Assembly (NCBI RefSeq): GCF_024498135.1
Contig: NZ_JANHOH010000005.1
Coordinates: 1-64,000, forward strand
Length of the DNA stretch: 64,000 bases
Direction of reading: 5' to 3'
DNA from: Mucilaginibacter aquariorum
GTDB taxonomy: Bacteria > Bacteroidota > Bacteroidia > Sphingobacteriales > Sphingobacteriaceae
The position numbers were made by a program, and so were the translations under genes. The notes beneath the pieces were generated by a model. That model ran no database searches. It was not told where the DNA came from and saw nothing but the letters and a program-made list of their open reading frames with translations. Positions 43,213 through 50,989 of the stretch are shown here, piece by piece (position 1 is the stretch's first letter; each line of letters opens with the position of its first letter).

Positions 43213-43291
43213 TTTAGACTAGAGATGTGAGATTTGAGATATGAGATTGCGACGTTCGTAACTAATCACCAATCTCTACACTCTAATCACC
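43213..43291. repeat. Word-repeat hairpin before yicC
   Basis: Words such as GAGATGTGAGATTTGAGATA at 43219-43248 face AATCACCAATCTCTACACTC at 43263-43283. The two sides share reversed complements of GAGAT and TGAGATT. The element lies between two divergent genes. Confidence 0.55.
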
Positions 43292-43352
43292 AGCATTTAA
43301 CATTTTTTCACATTTTAAGCCATATACATTTTATAAGTTTGCTACGTTAAAT

Positions 43353-44084
43353 ATGATGCCCTTGAAGTTTTTAATAGCCTGTTTACTTAATCTGTTTTGT
43401 TTTACCTTCCTTGTTTCTGCACAGCAAAAGGTTATAAAAGGGGCTATTTACCGCAGGATCTCATCAGTAAAACTTACAGAAGTATTTATCACCAATATGA
43501 AAACTAAAGCCGTTGCCATAAGTGATGGTTTGGGTGGGTTTAGTATTAATGCTACCGTTGGTGATACTTTGTTATTTACCAAAAAGGGCTATACACCGCA
43601 AAAACAGGAAGCCAGTAATTACGGCATGGTAGTTTACATGCAGCCCGAAGTACAATTGGGAGAGGTGCGTATTGTTGGCCAAACAAAAAAACAGGAACTA
43701 AACGAGATAATGGGCGATTACCGCAAGCAAGGCACTTTTTACAATGGTAACCCGCCAGTATTAGCTGCGCTGGCCTCTCCTTTAACAGGCTTGTATGAAT
43801 TGTTTGGCAAAACGCCGGGTAGAGCTAAGCGGTTTGCTGCCTTCTCTAAACGCGAGTTAGAAGCAACAGAGGTTGACAGGCGCTACAATAAACCCCTGAT
43901 AATGCGTGTTACCGGCTTAACTGAAAATGACAGCACAACAGTACGCAAGTTTATGGAATACTATCGCCCATCTTTTGAAGACTTGAAAACCTGGGGTGAT
44001 TATGACCTGATCCAGAAAATAAAAACTCAATACCAATATTTTAAGAAGAACGGCGACCACCCAACTTTGCAGAAGTTGTATTAA
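43353..44084 (+). CDS. Secreted protein with a carboxypeptidase-regulatory-like (CarboxypepD_reg) domain
   Basis: A 243-residue protein with signal peptide (LIACLLNLFCFTFLVSAQQ). An N-terminal CarboxypepD_reg-like Ig-fold follows: VIKGAIYRRISSVKLTEVFI, GLGGFSINATVGDTLLFTKKGYTPQ. A less characterised C-terminal region contains LYELFGKTPGRAKRFAAFSK. Such domains also start TonB-linked transporters, but the barrel is absent, so this is a stand-alone periplasmic or surface protein. The function is unknown. Confidence 0.82.
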   Translation: MMPLKFLIACLLNLFCFTFLVSAQQKVIKGAIYRRISSVKLTEVFITNMKTKAVAISDGLGGFSINATVGDTLLFTKKGYTPQKQEASNYGMVVYMQPEVQLGEVRIVGQTKKQELNEIMGDYRKQGTFYNGNPPVLAALASPLTGLYELFGKTPGRAKRFAAFSKRELEATEVDRRYNKPLIMRVTGLTENDSTTVRKFMEYYRPSFEDLKTWGDYDLIQKIKTQYQYFKKNGDHPTLQKLY

Positions 44085-44086
44085 GG

Positions 44087-44163
44087 GGAGTGATTAGTGG
44101 TTAGTAATTTGTGATTAGGCTGGCACGATAGAAACTAATAACTGATCACAAGTTAACTGATCT
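44087..44163. repeat. Word-repeat element between two convergent genes
   Basis: GTGATTAGTGGTTAGTAATT and TGTGATTAGG face ACTAATAACTGATCACAAGT in opposite sense. It lies between the stop codons at 44084 and 44171 and could end both transcripts. Confidence 0.6.
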
Positions 44164-44170
44164 CTAAACC

Positions 44171-44896
44171 CTATATCCCCAACGCAGCGCAGGCCTTTTC
44201 GGCAGCCAGCTTCTCGGCATTCTTTTTACTGAATTCTTTTCCGGAGCCCATTACTTCGCCATCAACACTGGCTTGTACGGTAAACAGCTTGGCGCTTTCG
44301 CCTTCTTCGTTGGTTATAAGATCAAAGCTAATGTCTTTACCATGGCGCTGGCACCATTCAATTAATTTACTCTTAAAGTTTGTTTCGGTTTGCTCCAGCG
44401 TGTGGATATCAATATGCGATTTAATGATGTGGTTCACCAAAAAGTTACGAGTAAAATCGTAACCTTTATCCAGGTAAACGGCGCCTATAAGGGCCTCAAA
44501 GGCATCGCCAAGCAGGGAGCCCTGCCTGCCCGAATTTAATACTTTGTTATCAAACTCTATCAGTTTATCAAAACCAAGCTTGCGGCCAAGCTGGTTAAGG
44601 TTGTTCCTGCTCACAATTTTTGAACGCAGCTCGGTTAAGAAGCCTTCATCCTCGTAAGGGTATAGTTTAAAAAGCACCTCGGCCACTACGCTACCCAATA
44701 CGGCATCGCCCAAAAACTCAAGGCGTTCGTTACTGTTTTTTACGCCTTTTTTTATGTTTTGCGCAACCGATTTATGGCGAAATGCCAACCGGTATAACGA
44801 TAAATTGCCCGGTACAAAACCGAGCAAATTTTTCAAAACCTTAACGTATTTTCTATTTGGCGAAAGGTATAGCTTATAAAAGCGGCTAATTGGCAT
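44171..44896 (-). CDS. rnc: Ribonuclease III
   Basis: RNase III cleaves double-stranded RNA in rRNA maturation and regulation. The 241 residues have the signature NERLEFLGDAVLGS (about residues 55-68) and the second acidic motif GDAFEALIGAVYLDKGYD, giving Mg-binding Glu and Asp residues. The C-terminal dsRNA-binding domain ends VMGSGKEFSKKNAEKLAAEKA. The gene is last in acpP-fabF-rnc, a conserved order. Confidence 0.97.
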   Translation of the reverse strand: MPISRFYKLYLSPNRKYVKVLKNLLGFVPGNLSLYRLAFRHKSVAQNIKKGVKNSNERLEFLGDAVLGSVVAEVLFKLYPYEDEGFLTELRSKIVSRNNLNQLGRKLGFDKLIEFDNKVLNSGRQGSLLGDAFEALIGAVYLDKGYDFTRNFLVNHIIKSHIDIHTLEQTETNFKSKLIEWCQRHGKDISFDLITNEEGESAKLFTVQASVDGEVMGSGKEFSKKNAEKLAAEKACAALGI

Positions 44897-44905
44897 CCAA
44901 CGAAA

Positions 44906-46159
44906 TTATTGCTGGTACTTTTTAAATATAACTGAAGCATTATGACCACCAAAACCAAAGCCATTGCTTTGCGCTATGTTTACCACGCGTTTTTGGGCGG
45001 TGTTAAATGTAAAGTTAATTTTAGGGTCAAAAGCCGGGTCGTCAGTAAAATGGTTGATCGTTGGTGGGATGATATCGTTCTTCAATGCCAAAATAGAGGC
45101 AATAGCTTCAACAGCACCTGCAGCACCAAGTAAATGGCCTGTCATTGATTTTGTTGAACTAATGTTGATACGATAAGCATGCTCACCAAAGGCATCCTGT
45201 ATTGCTTTGACTTCCTGCGGGTCACCAATTGGGGTTGATGTACCATGAACGTTTACGTAATCGATATCGGCCGGGGTTAAACCTGCATCTTCCAACGCAG
45301 CTTTCATTACCAGTGATGCACCTAAACCATCAGGGTGAGGGGCAGTCATGTGGTAAGCATCAGCACTCATGCCACCGCCAACCATTTCAGCATAAATTTT
45401 GGCGCCGCGTTTAATGGCGTGGCCTAATTCTTCTAAAATAATTGTACCCGCGCCTTCGCCCGCTACAAAACCATCTCTGTCCAAATCAAATGGGCGGGAT
45501 GCAGTTGCAGGATCATCGTTACGGGTTGATAGGGCATGCATAGCGTTGAAACCGCCAATACCTGCTTCGTTTATAATAGCTTCAGATCCACCTGTGATAA
45601 ACATATTTGCTTTACCAAGGCGCAGATAATTAAAAGCATCAATAAGCGAATTGTTTGATGAAGCACATGCGGATACCGTAGTAAAGTTTGGCCCGCGTAA
45701 ACCATATTTAATAGATATATGGCCCGGTGCAATATCAGCTATCATTTTAGGGATAAAGAACGGATTAAACTTAGGTGTACCATCGCCTTTGGCAAAGTTT
45801 ACAACCTCGTCTAAAAATGTCTTTAAACCACCAATGCCCGATCCCCAGATAACGCCAATGCGGCTGGTATCCAGTTTCTCGAAATCTAATCCGGCATCTT
45901 TAACAGCTTCTTCTGTTGAAAATAAGGCGTATTGAACAAACGGATCGAGCTTGCGGGCATCTTTCCTGCCCAAAAAACCATCCGCGTCAAAGCCTTTTAC
46001 TTCACAGGCAAATTTAGTTTTGAATTTTTCAACATCAAAACTCTTGATAAAGGCAGCGCCGCTTACCCCATTAATAAGGCTGTTCCAATATTCCGGAACA
46101 GTGTTACCAATTGGAGTAAGCGCTCCAAGCCCGGTTACTACAACTCTTTTAAACTCCAT
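44906..46159 (-). CDS. fabF: 3-oxoacyl-ACP synthase II
   Basis: FabF condenses malonyl-ACP with acyl-ACP during fatty acid elongation. The 417 residues form a thiolase fold with nucleophile Cys in TVSACASSNNSLIDA (about residue 163), His in VNVHGTSTPIGD and His in SMTGHLLGAAGAVEA. The N-terminus is VVVTGLGALTPIG. It lies 24 bases downstream of acpP and nine bases upstream of rnc, so the three are in one operon. Confidence 0.97.
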   Translation of the reverse strand: MEFKRVVVTGLGALTPIGNTVPEYWNSLINGVSGAAFIKSFDVEKFKTKFACEVKGFDADGFLGRKDARKLDPFVQYALFSTEEAVKDAGLDFEKLDTSRIGVIWGSGIGGLKTFLDEVVNFAKGDGTPKFNPFFIPKMIADIAPGHISIKYGLRGPNFTTVSACASSNNSLIDAFNYLRLGKANMFITGGSEAIINEAGIGGFNAMHALSTRNDDPATASRPFDLDRDGFVAGEGAGTIILEELGHAIKRGAKIYAEMVGGGMSADAYHMTAPHPDGLGASLVMKAALEDAGLTPADIDYVNVHGTSTPIGDPQEVKAIQDAFGEHAYRINISSTKSMTGHLLGAAGAVEAIASILALKNDIIPPTINHFTDDPAFDPKINFTFNTAQKRVVNIAQSNGFGFGGHNASVIFKKYQQ

Positions 46160-46183
46160 TTAACAGTTTTAGGGAGCTTTAAA

Positions 46184-46423
46184 TTAAGCCTTAACGTTTT
46201 TTTCTAAGTAAGCAACAGCCTGGCCAACAGTACCAATGGTTTCTGCCTGATCATCAGGAATTGCAACGTTAAATTCTTTTTCAAACTCCATGATCAATTC
46301 CACGGTGTCTAAAGAGTCAGCACCAAGATCGTTGGTGAAGCTTGCTTCTGGTGTAACTTCACTTTCGTCAACACCCAGTTTTTCCACGATAATAGCTTTT
46401 ACTCTTGAAGCGATATCAGACAT
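46184..46423 (-). CDS. acpP: Acyl carrier protein
   Basis: A 79-residue acidic protein with the phosphopantetheine attachment site [13 protein letters not shown] (Ser at about residue 38). It carries growing acyl chains to FabF and other fatty acid synthase enzymes. It is the first gene in the acpP-fabF-rnc operon. A TAGATTTG element is 61 bases upstream. Confidence 0.97.
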   Translation of the reverse strand: MSDIASRVKAIIVEKLGVDESEVTPEASFTNDLGADSLDTVELIMEFEKEFNVAIPDDQAETIGTVGQAVAYLEKNVKA

Positions 46424-46909
46424 AGTCTTTATAGTTTAATGATTAATAAATTCAGTGCAAAGAAAAATAAATTATGTTAAATATCAAATCTAAAAACTTT
46501 GACAATATTGAGTGAACAATGAATTGTGACAAAAGGTTTGAATTTGGGTTTTTAACCGGCGTAAAAGTAATGATTTTGAACAGAAGTATTAAAGTTTAAT
46601 ATCTATTTTGGATTTATAGTAGTAAAGTTACATTTATTGGATGTATGTAATTGATTATTAGCAAAGTATGGTGATTTATAAAAGAGGGGTAATTATTTAT
46701 TTGGTTAAAGAGATGTCACGCTAAGCAGCGAAGACGCCAAAAAGTGTCCCCGGCTGCTTAGCGCCTTTGCATCTTTGCGCAAAAAAATAAACTTGCGGCG
46801 TTTATATAGACAAATTTGCAGCGCAGTATTATACTATAATAGTATTATGTAAATAATCCACATTTGAATTATACTGATTACGTTTTGTATTTTTACCGCC
46901 TTAAATAAA
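46424..46909. other. Divergent regulatory region between acpP and the IPExxxVDY gene
   Basis: No coding frame is credible. The left part holds the probable acpP promoter. At 46717-46787 there is a repeat, CACGCTAAGCAGCGAAGACG, with the inverted part GCTGCTTAGCGCCTTTGCAT ending in TTTGCGCAAAA. The right part is AT-rich and holds the promoter of the plus-strand genes, with no clear -33/-7 pair. Confidence 0.6.
46485..46492 (-). promoter_or_regulatory. Bacteroidota -7 element of acpP-fabF-rnc
   Basis: Minus-strand TAGATTTG fits TAnnTTTG. It would give a leader of about 57 bases. The -33 element is not clear. Confidence 0.45.
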
Positions 46910-47335
46910 ATGGTTTTGAACAGAAAAGTTTTAAAGTTTGAGATCGATCTTGATTTTATATTGATAGCGGTTACCACATCGTTAAAGGATTATCGTATAT
47001 GCTACTATATAAACAAATGTTTAAATTTTAATTTTACCCGTATTGATGATCTTTCGTTAGATACCCATGTAAACGGCTCGCCGCTGCTGTTTTCGCTGTA
47101 TCATTACGTTTGGGAAAGTACCGAAACCGATTTTTATTTTATTGGAAATAAGGGTTCTGACGGTTATTTGGTGCCAGAAATGCGCGAGGCCGATTATTTT
47201 ATTATGATCAAGAATTATATTGATGATGATGACCTGGATAACATGATTTCGGGCCTGAATAAGATCCCCGAAATTGTCGCGGCGGTAAAGATTGACCCGA
47301 AAAAAATAAAATCACGCGAAAATCTATTATTTTAG
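46910..47335 (+). CDS. IPExxxVDY family protein
   Basis: A 141-residue cytoplasmic protein. The family-naming motif appears as VPEMREADY at about residue 88-96, with Val and Ala in place of the Ile and Val of the name. KLDFILIAVTTSLKDYRICYY-type sequence (about residues 12-32) precedes it. The function is unknown. In many Bacteroidota it is encoded just upstream of pyruvate kinase, as here with 62 bases between, so cotranscription and a linked role are plausible. Confidence 0.85.
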   Translation: MVLNRKVLKFEIDLDFILIAVTTSLKDYRICYYINKCLNFNFTRIDDLSLDTHVNGSPLLFSLYHYVWESTETDFYFIGNKGSDGYLVPEMREADYFIMIKNYIDDDDLDNMISGLNKIPEIVAAVKIDPKKIKSRENLLF

Positions 47336-47397
47336 CGGAAATTTAGATGTGTAAATAATACACAATACTTAATATTGCCTGAATTTAACCTGAAAAT

Positions 47398-48834
47398 ATG
47401 AAATTTTACTATAATCGTACTAAGATTGTTGCCACAATGGGCCCGGCCTCGGCTAAGAAAGAAGTTTTATTAGCCATGATAAGAGCCGGTTTAAATGTGT
47501 GCCGCTTAAATTTTTCGCACGGTAAACCCGAAGACCACAAGAAATTTATTGACCTTATTCGCGAGATAAACGAAGAATATAAAACCAATGTAGGTATCCT
47601 TGCCGATTTACAAGGCCCTAAAATTCGTATCGGTTTAGTAAAAGATGGCGGTATCCATTTAATTAATGGTACCCGTATTAATATAACTACAAAAGAGTGT
47701 ATTGGTGATGATAACCAAATCTACATTACTTATGAAACCTTCCCGCAGGATGTACAGGCAAACGAGATCATTTTATTGGATGATGGTAAGCTGCAGCTAA
47801 AAGTTATTGAAACCAACCGCCTTGATACTGTAGTTTGCGAGGTAGTGCACGGTGGTATACTAACATCACGTAAAGGTGTTAACCTGCCAAACACAAAAGT
47901 ATCTATCCCAAGCTTAACGCCCGATGACCTTGTGAACCTGCAATACGCTTTACAGTGGGATGTAGATTGGATAGGCCTTTCATTTGTACGTACTGGTCAG
48001 GATATTATAGATCTTAAACGCATCATCCGCGAAAGTGGGAAATCTGCACGTGTAATTGCCAAGGTTGAAAAACCAGAGGCTATTGATAATATTGATGAGA
48101 TAATTGCCGCTACTGATGGTGTGATGATTGCCCGTGGCGACCTTGGTGTTGAAATGCCATTGGAAGAAGTGCCATTGCTGCAAAAAATGATCGCCCGTAA
48201 ATGCCGTGATGCATCAAAACCTGTTATTGTTGCTACCCAGATGCTGGAATCAATGATAACTACCCCACGCCCAACACGTGCCGAGGTGAACGATGTGGCC
48301 AACTCTGTGCTTGATGGTGCCGATGCAGTAATGCTAAGCGGTGAAACATCAGTAGGTGAGTTCCCGGTTATAGTTATCGAAACTATGGCTAAGATCGTTC
48401 GTAACGTAGAAGACCTGGGTTATCCGTTCAATGCTTCAAAAGCAGAAAACACTGATACTACTTCTGTAAATTACTTAAGCGATGCGCTTTGCGGATCTGC
48501 CGTTTACCTGGCCGAGCACACAAAAGCAATGGGTATTGTAAGCATGACCGTTTCCGGTTACACCGCTTTTGAAATATCAAGCTACCGCCCTCAGGCAGGT
48601 ACTTACATCTTTACATCAAGCAAGCAACTGTTAAACGCATTAAGCCTTGTTTGGGGTGTAAGGGCTTTCTATTACGATAAAACAGAAAGCACCGACCAAA
48701 CTATAGCCGATGTAAACAACATCCTGAAATCTGAAGGATTGCTTAACCCGGGCGATGTGGTAATTAATACCGCAGCAGTGCCAATTGTTAAAAAAGGTAA
48801 AACAAATATGCTTAAAGTAAGCGTTATTGAGTAA
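47398..48834 (+). CDS. pyk: Pyruvate kinase
   Basis: Pyk makes pyruvate and ATP from phosphoenolpyruvate in the last step of glycolysis. The 478 residues have TKIVATMGPAS at the N-terminus, RLNFSHG, ADLQGPKIRIG, the active-site lysine region VIAKVEKPEAIDNIDEI and MIARGDLGVEMPLEEVP with VATQMLESM. The C-terminal domain is present and the length is normal. A bidirectional hairpin and a REP-like unit follow. Confidence 0.98.
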   Translation: MKFYYNRTKIVATMGPASAKKEVLLAMIRAGLNVCRLNFSHGKPEDHKKFIDLIREINEEYKTNVGILADLQGPKIRIGLVKDGGIHLINGTRINITTKECIGDDNQIYITYETFPQDVQANEIILLDDGKLQLKVIETNRLDTVVCEVVHGGILTSRKGVNLPNTKVSIPSLTPDDLVNLQYALQWDVDWIGLSFVRTGQDIIDLKRIIRESGKSARVIAKVEKPEAIDNIDEIIAATDGVMIARGDLGVEMPLEEVPLLQKMIARKCRDASKPVIVATQMLESMITTPRPTRAEVNDVANSVLDGADAVMLSGETSVGEFPVIVIETMAKIVRNVEDLGYPFNASKAENTDTTSVNYLSDALCGSAVYLAEHTKAMGIVSMTVSGYTAFEISSYRPQAGTYIFTSSKQLLNALSLVWGVRAFYYDKTESTDQTIADVNNILKSEGLLNPGDVVINTAAVPIVKKGKTNMLKVSVIE

Positions 48835-48835
48835 T

Positions 48836-48866
48836 AGAGATTAGAGGTTAGTGATTGGAGATTAGT
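48836..48866. repeat. Short word repeat at the pyk stop codon
   Basis: AGAGATTAGAGGTTAGTGAT followed by TGGAGATTAG repeats the word GATTAG/GGTTAG. It begins next to the stop codon and has no opposite arm, unlike the hairpin forms at other genes. Confidence 0.5.
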
Positions 48867-48880
48867 TTCCGATCCAAATA

Positions 48881-48922
48881 AAAAGAGGGTTATGCATCAG
48901 CGTAGCCCTCTTTTGTTTTTTT
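48881..48922 (+). terminator. Rho-independent terminator after pyk
   Basis: AAAAGAGGG pairs with CCCTCTTTT around a short inner stem, followed by a T run. It lies 46 bases after the stop codon. Confidence 0.87.
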
Positions 48923-48929
48923 ACCGCCC

Positions 48930-49032
48930 CGTCATTGCGAGGTACGAAGCAATCTCAGAACTATGATCCGTCTTGCATGGTTACAACCTACCAGTCGGGA
49001 GATTGCAGATTGCTTCGTACCTCGCAATGACG
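48930..49032. repeat. Palindromic REP-like element, family 1, copy at 49.0 kb
   Basis: The arms CGTCATTGCGAGGTACGAAG and complement are conserved. The centre (AGAACTATGATCCG...) differs from the copies at 20956 and 40892, so arms and centre evolve separately. Confidence 0.85.
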
Positions 49033-49043
49033 CACGGTGAAAT

Positions 49044-49610
49044 CTACTTCGTTTTTTCCTTCTCAACATAGGTCTTAGGGTCAAGTGCTTTTGGCGACCA
49101 GCCCTCAAAAAACTCCATTACTTTGGCTTTGCTGTGGCCTTTGCCTTCTTCCAGGTAGCCGGAGTTTTGTGTATGCAGGCGGTTACCTTTGCCATCTAAC
49201 ACAACAAACACTGGAAAACCAAAACGCTGCGGGTAGCCCAGATCGGCCAGTACCTTCTCGTTCTTATTCTCGGGGCTCCAGTTTACGTGTAATACCACGT
49301 AGTTATCGGTAAGATACTTGGTAAGGTCGGCATCCTTAGTAACCAGGTCATTAAAGCGCAGGCACCAAACACACCAGTTACCGCCAATTTGCAGCAAAAC
49401 ATTTTTATGCTGTGCCTGTGCCGTTTTTACAGCGGCTGCAATGTCAGCCTTAGCATCGGCAGCGGGGTTATATAATTTTGGCGTTTGTTGCTTTGAAGTA
49501 TCTTGTGGTTTTACAGCGATACTTGGGGATGCCGGCGGTTTAGCGGTTTGCTGTGCTATTGCAGCACCCGACAGCGCAATTATGGCGACTGTAAACAGTA
49601 ATTTCTTCAT
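49044..49610 (-). CDS. Periplasmic thioredoxin-like protein (CVWC)
   Basis: A 188-residue protein from the ATG at 49610, with a signal peptide (KLLFTVAIIALSGAAIAQQ). A Pro/Lys-rich spacer of about 30 residues precedes a thioredoxin fold: QIGGNWCVWCLRFNDLV contains the redox pair CVWC, and GFPVFVVLD has the cis-proline. It resembles thioredoxin_7/DsbD-gamma-like proteins and may act in periplasmic disulfide reduction. The frame open to 49736 has no signal peptide at its start, so it is not used. Confidence 0.88.
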   Translation of the reverse strand: MKKLLFTVAIIALSGAAIAQQTAKPPASPSIAVKPQDTSKQQTPKLYNPAADAKADIAAAVKTAQAQHKNVLLQIGGNWCVWCLRFNDLVTKDADLTKYLTDNYVVLHVNWSPENKNEKVLADLGYPQRFGFPVFVVLDGKGNRLHTQNSGYLEEGKGHSKAKVMEFFEGWSPKALDPKTYVEKEKTK

Positions 49611-49693
49611 GATATGTTTATTTTTTCTAAATATATAAATAGTAGTAATAGGCAGCTGTAAAAATATCGTAATATTATTGAGATGTTTAGGGC

Positions 49694-49723
49694 ATAAAAA
49701 AGCCCCGCGTGTGCAGGGCTTTG
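49694..49723 (-). terminator. Rho-independent terminator after the 80-aa membrane protein gene
   Basis: On the minus strand AAAGCCC pairs with GGGCTTT around TGCACACGCG, followed by T. It lies 22 bases after the stop codon at 49745. Confidence 0.82.
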
Positions 49724-49744
49724 TGCTTATGGGCATGTTTAGTA

Positions 49745-49987
49745 TTATGGGCTTATTGAATCATCATCGGGCCCGGTAGAATAATATTGAGTATCGCCGG
49801 CATTTATATCGTCGGCTTTTTTATTGTTAGCCTTTAGTAAGCGGCGCCTTCTTCGTTTTAAATCGAAACGTTCTGTCCAATGATCAAACGTGCCTGTGAC
49901 TGCTAAAATACAGCCTACTACAAAAATAACCATCATGAAAATAACGAATATATGGAGCAGGCTTTCAAGTATGTGTATCATGATCAT
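49745..49987 (-). CDS. 80-residue single-pass membrane protein
   Basis: One membrane segment near the N-terminus (LLHIFVIFMMVIFVVGCIL, about residues 10-28). A strongly basic cluster (KRRRRRLLK) follows at the membrane border, placing the C-terminus in the cytoplasm. The end is acidic (GPDDDSISP). There is an alternative ATG two codons downstream. I recognise no family. It is isolated and closed by its own terminator. Confidence 0.7.
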   Translation of the reverse strand: MIMIHILESLLHIFVIFMMVIFVVGCILAVTGTFDHWTERFDLKRRRRRLLKANNKKADDINAGDTQYYSTGPDDDSISP

Positions 49988-50188
49988 TAATCAAGTAGTT
50001 CAACCATATAAGGCAATAGCCGTGCCTTAGTGCAATATTTTTTAACAGTAAAGTGTAATAAACTATAGGATACTTAGCTACAGGAGCCGTTTTAATAAAC
50101 TTGTGCAAAGCATGTTTATTAAATTAGTAAAGGGCTTTTGTGTGCATAAAAGTGTACAAATTACACTGTTTGGTAAAAAAGAACACCC

Positions 50189-50866
50189 TTATTGTGTATC
50201 TATAGTTGTTGTTACATTTAATCCCGCTCTAATAATATCATGAAGCGTAAAAGGCTGTCGTTTTCTATAATTACTTAAAAAGTCATCGGCCCCCTTTATC
50301 ATTGCTAATTTGCTGCTTGCCGGTAAATTACAATTGACCGCTGTATAATTAGTATCGAAATAAGTGGTTAACCATACACACTTTTCTTTGTTTTTGACGG
50401 CGTTACGAAACCTGCTGCTTAAGTAATAACCCGACAGATAGTCGGTAAAAATTATCTCCTCCTCGGTTGTAAGGCTTAAATTGTATTTAAGAACTATTAA
50501 CTCCACATACTCATGAGCCAGTTTATTAACCATATTTACATGATCGATGGTTGTTTCGCCCGGTTCTTTTAGCGAATTAAGATCAAGGAAAATGCTGCCG
50601 ATATCAACATTGGATTGCGACATTTCTTTTGGAAGTACTTCCAGGCTATCGAAATACCAGTATGCGGGTGATTTGAAAAAAAAATCGGATAGTAATTGAA
50701 GCTCATTCTTAACAACGGTGAAACAGACAGAATCTGGTATCGACCAATAGTAAAAGGCGCTCCGTGTTTGTGCCGACCGCTCCTCGTAATTTATCATCTG
50801 AAGGCGTTGGGCATTTGTATCGGCTACGATAAAAATCATTAAAAACGTTATATAATAAGTTTTCAT
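50189..50866 (-). CDS. Secreted protein resembling a metallopeptidase with a changed zinc site
   Basis: A 225-residue protein with a signal peptide (YYITFLMIFIVADTNAQRL). The segment NKLAHEYVELIVLKYNLSLT at about residue 116-135 and TDYLSGYYLSSRF about 30 residues later resemble the zinc-binding helix HExxH and the following ADYLAGYY helix of putative neutral zinc metallopeptidases. The second His of HExxH is replaced by Glu, so catalysis is doubtful. The rest is unrecognised. It could be a binding or scaffold protein. Confidence 0.65.
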   Translation of the reverse strand: MKTYYITFLMIFIVADTNAQRLQMINYEERSAQTRSAFYYWSIPDSVCFTVVKNELQLLSDFFFKSPAYWYFDSLEVLPKEMSQSNVDIGSIFLDLNSLKEPGETTIDHVNMVNKLAHEYVELIVLKYNLSLTTEEEIIFTDYLSGYYLSSRFRNAVKNKEKCVWLTTYFDTNYTAVNCNLPASSKLAMIKGADDFLSNYRKRQPFTLHDIIRAGLNVTTTIDTQ

Positions 50867-50989
50867 AATTAAAGAGTAGTATAAAACTATCTAATTATCT
50901 TATTTATAAGTATTTAATGCAATAAATTGGGTATTAAAATGTATAAATGCGCCACACATTTACACACATCTGCCGGTTTGTATTTTTCT

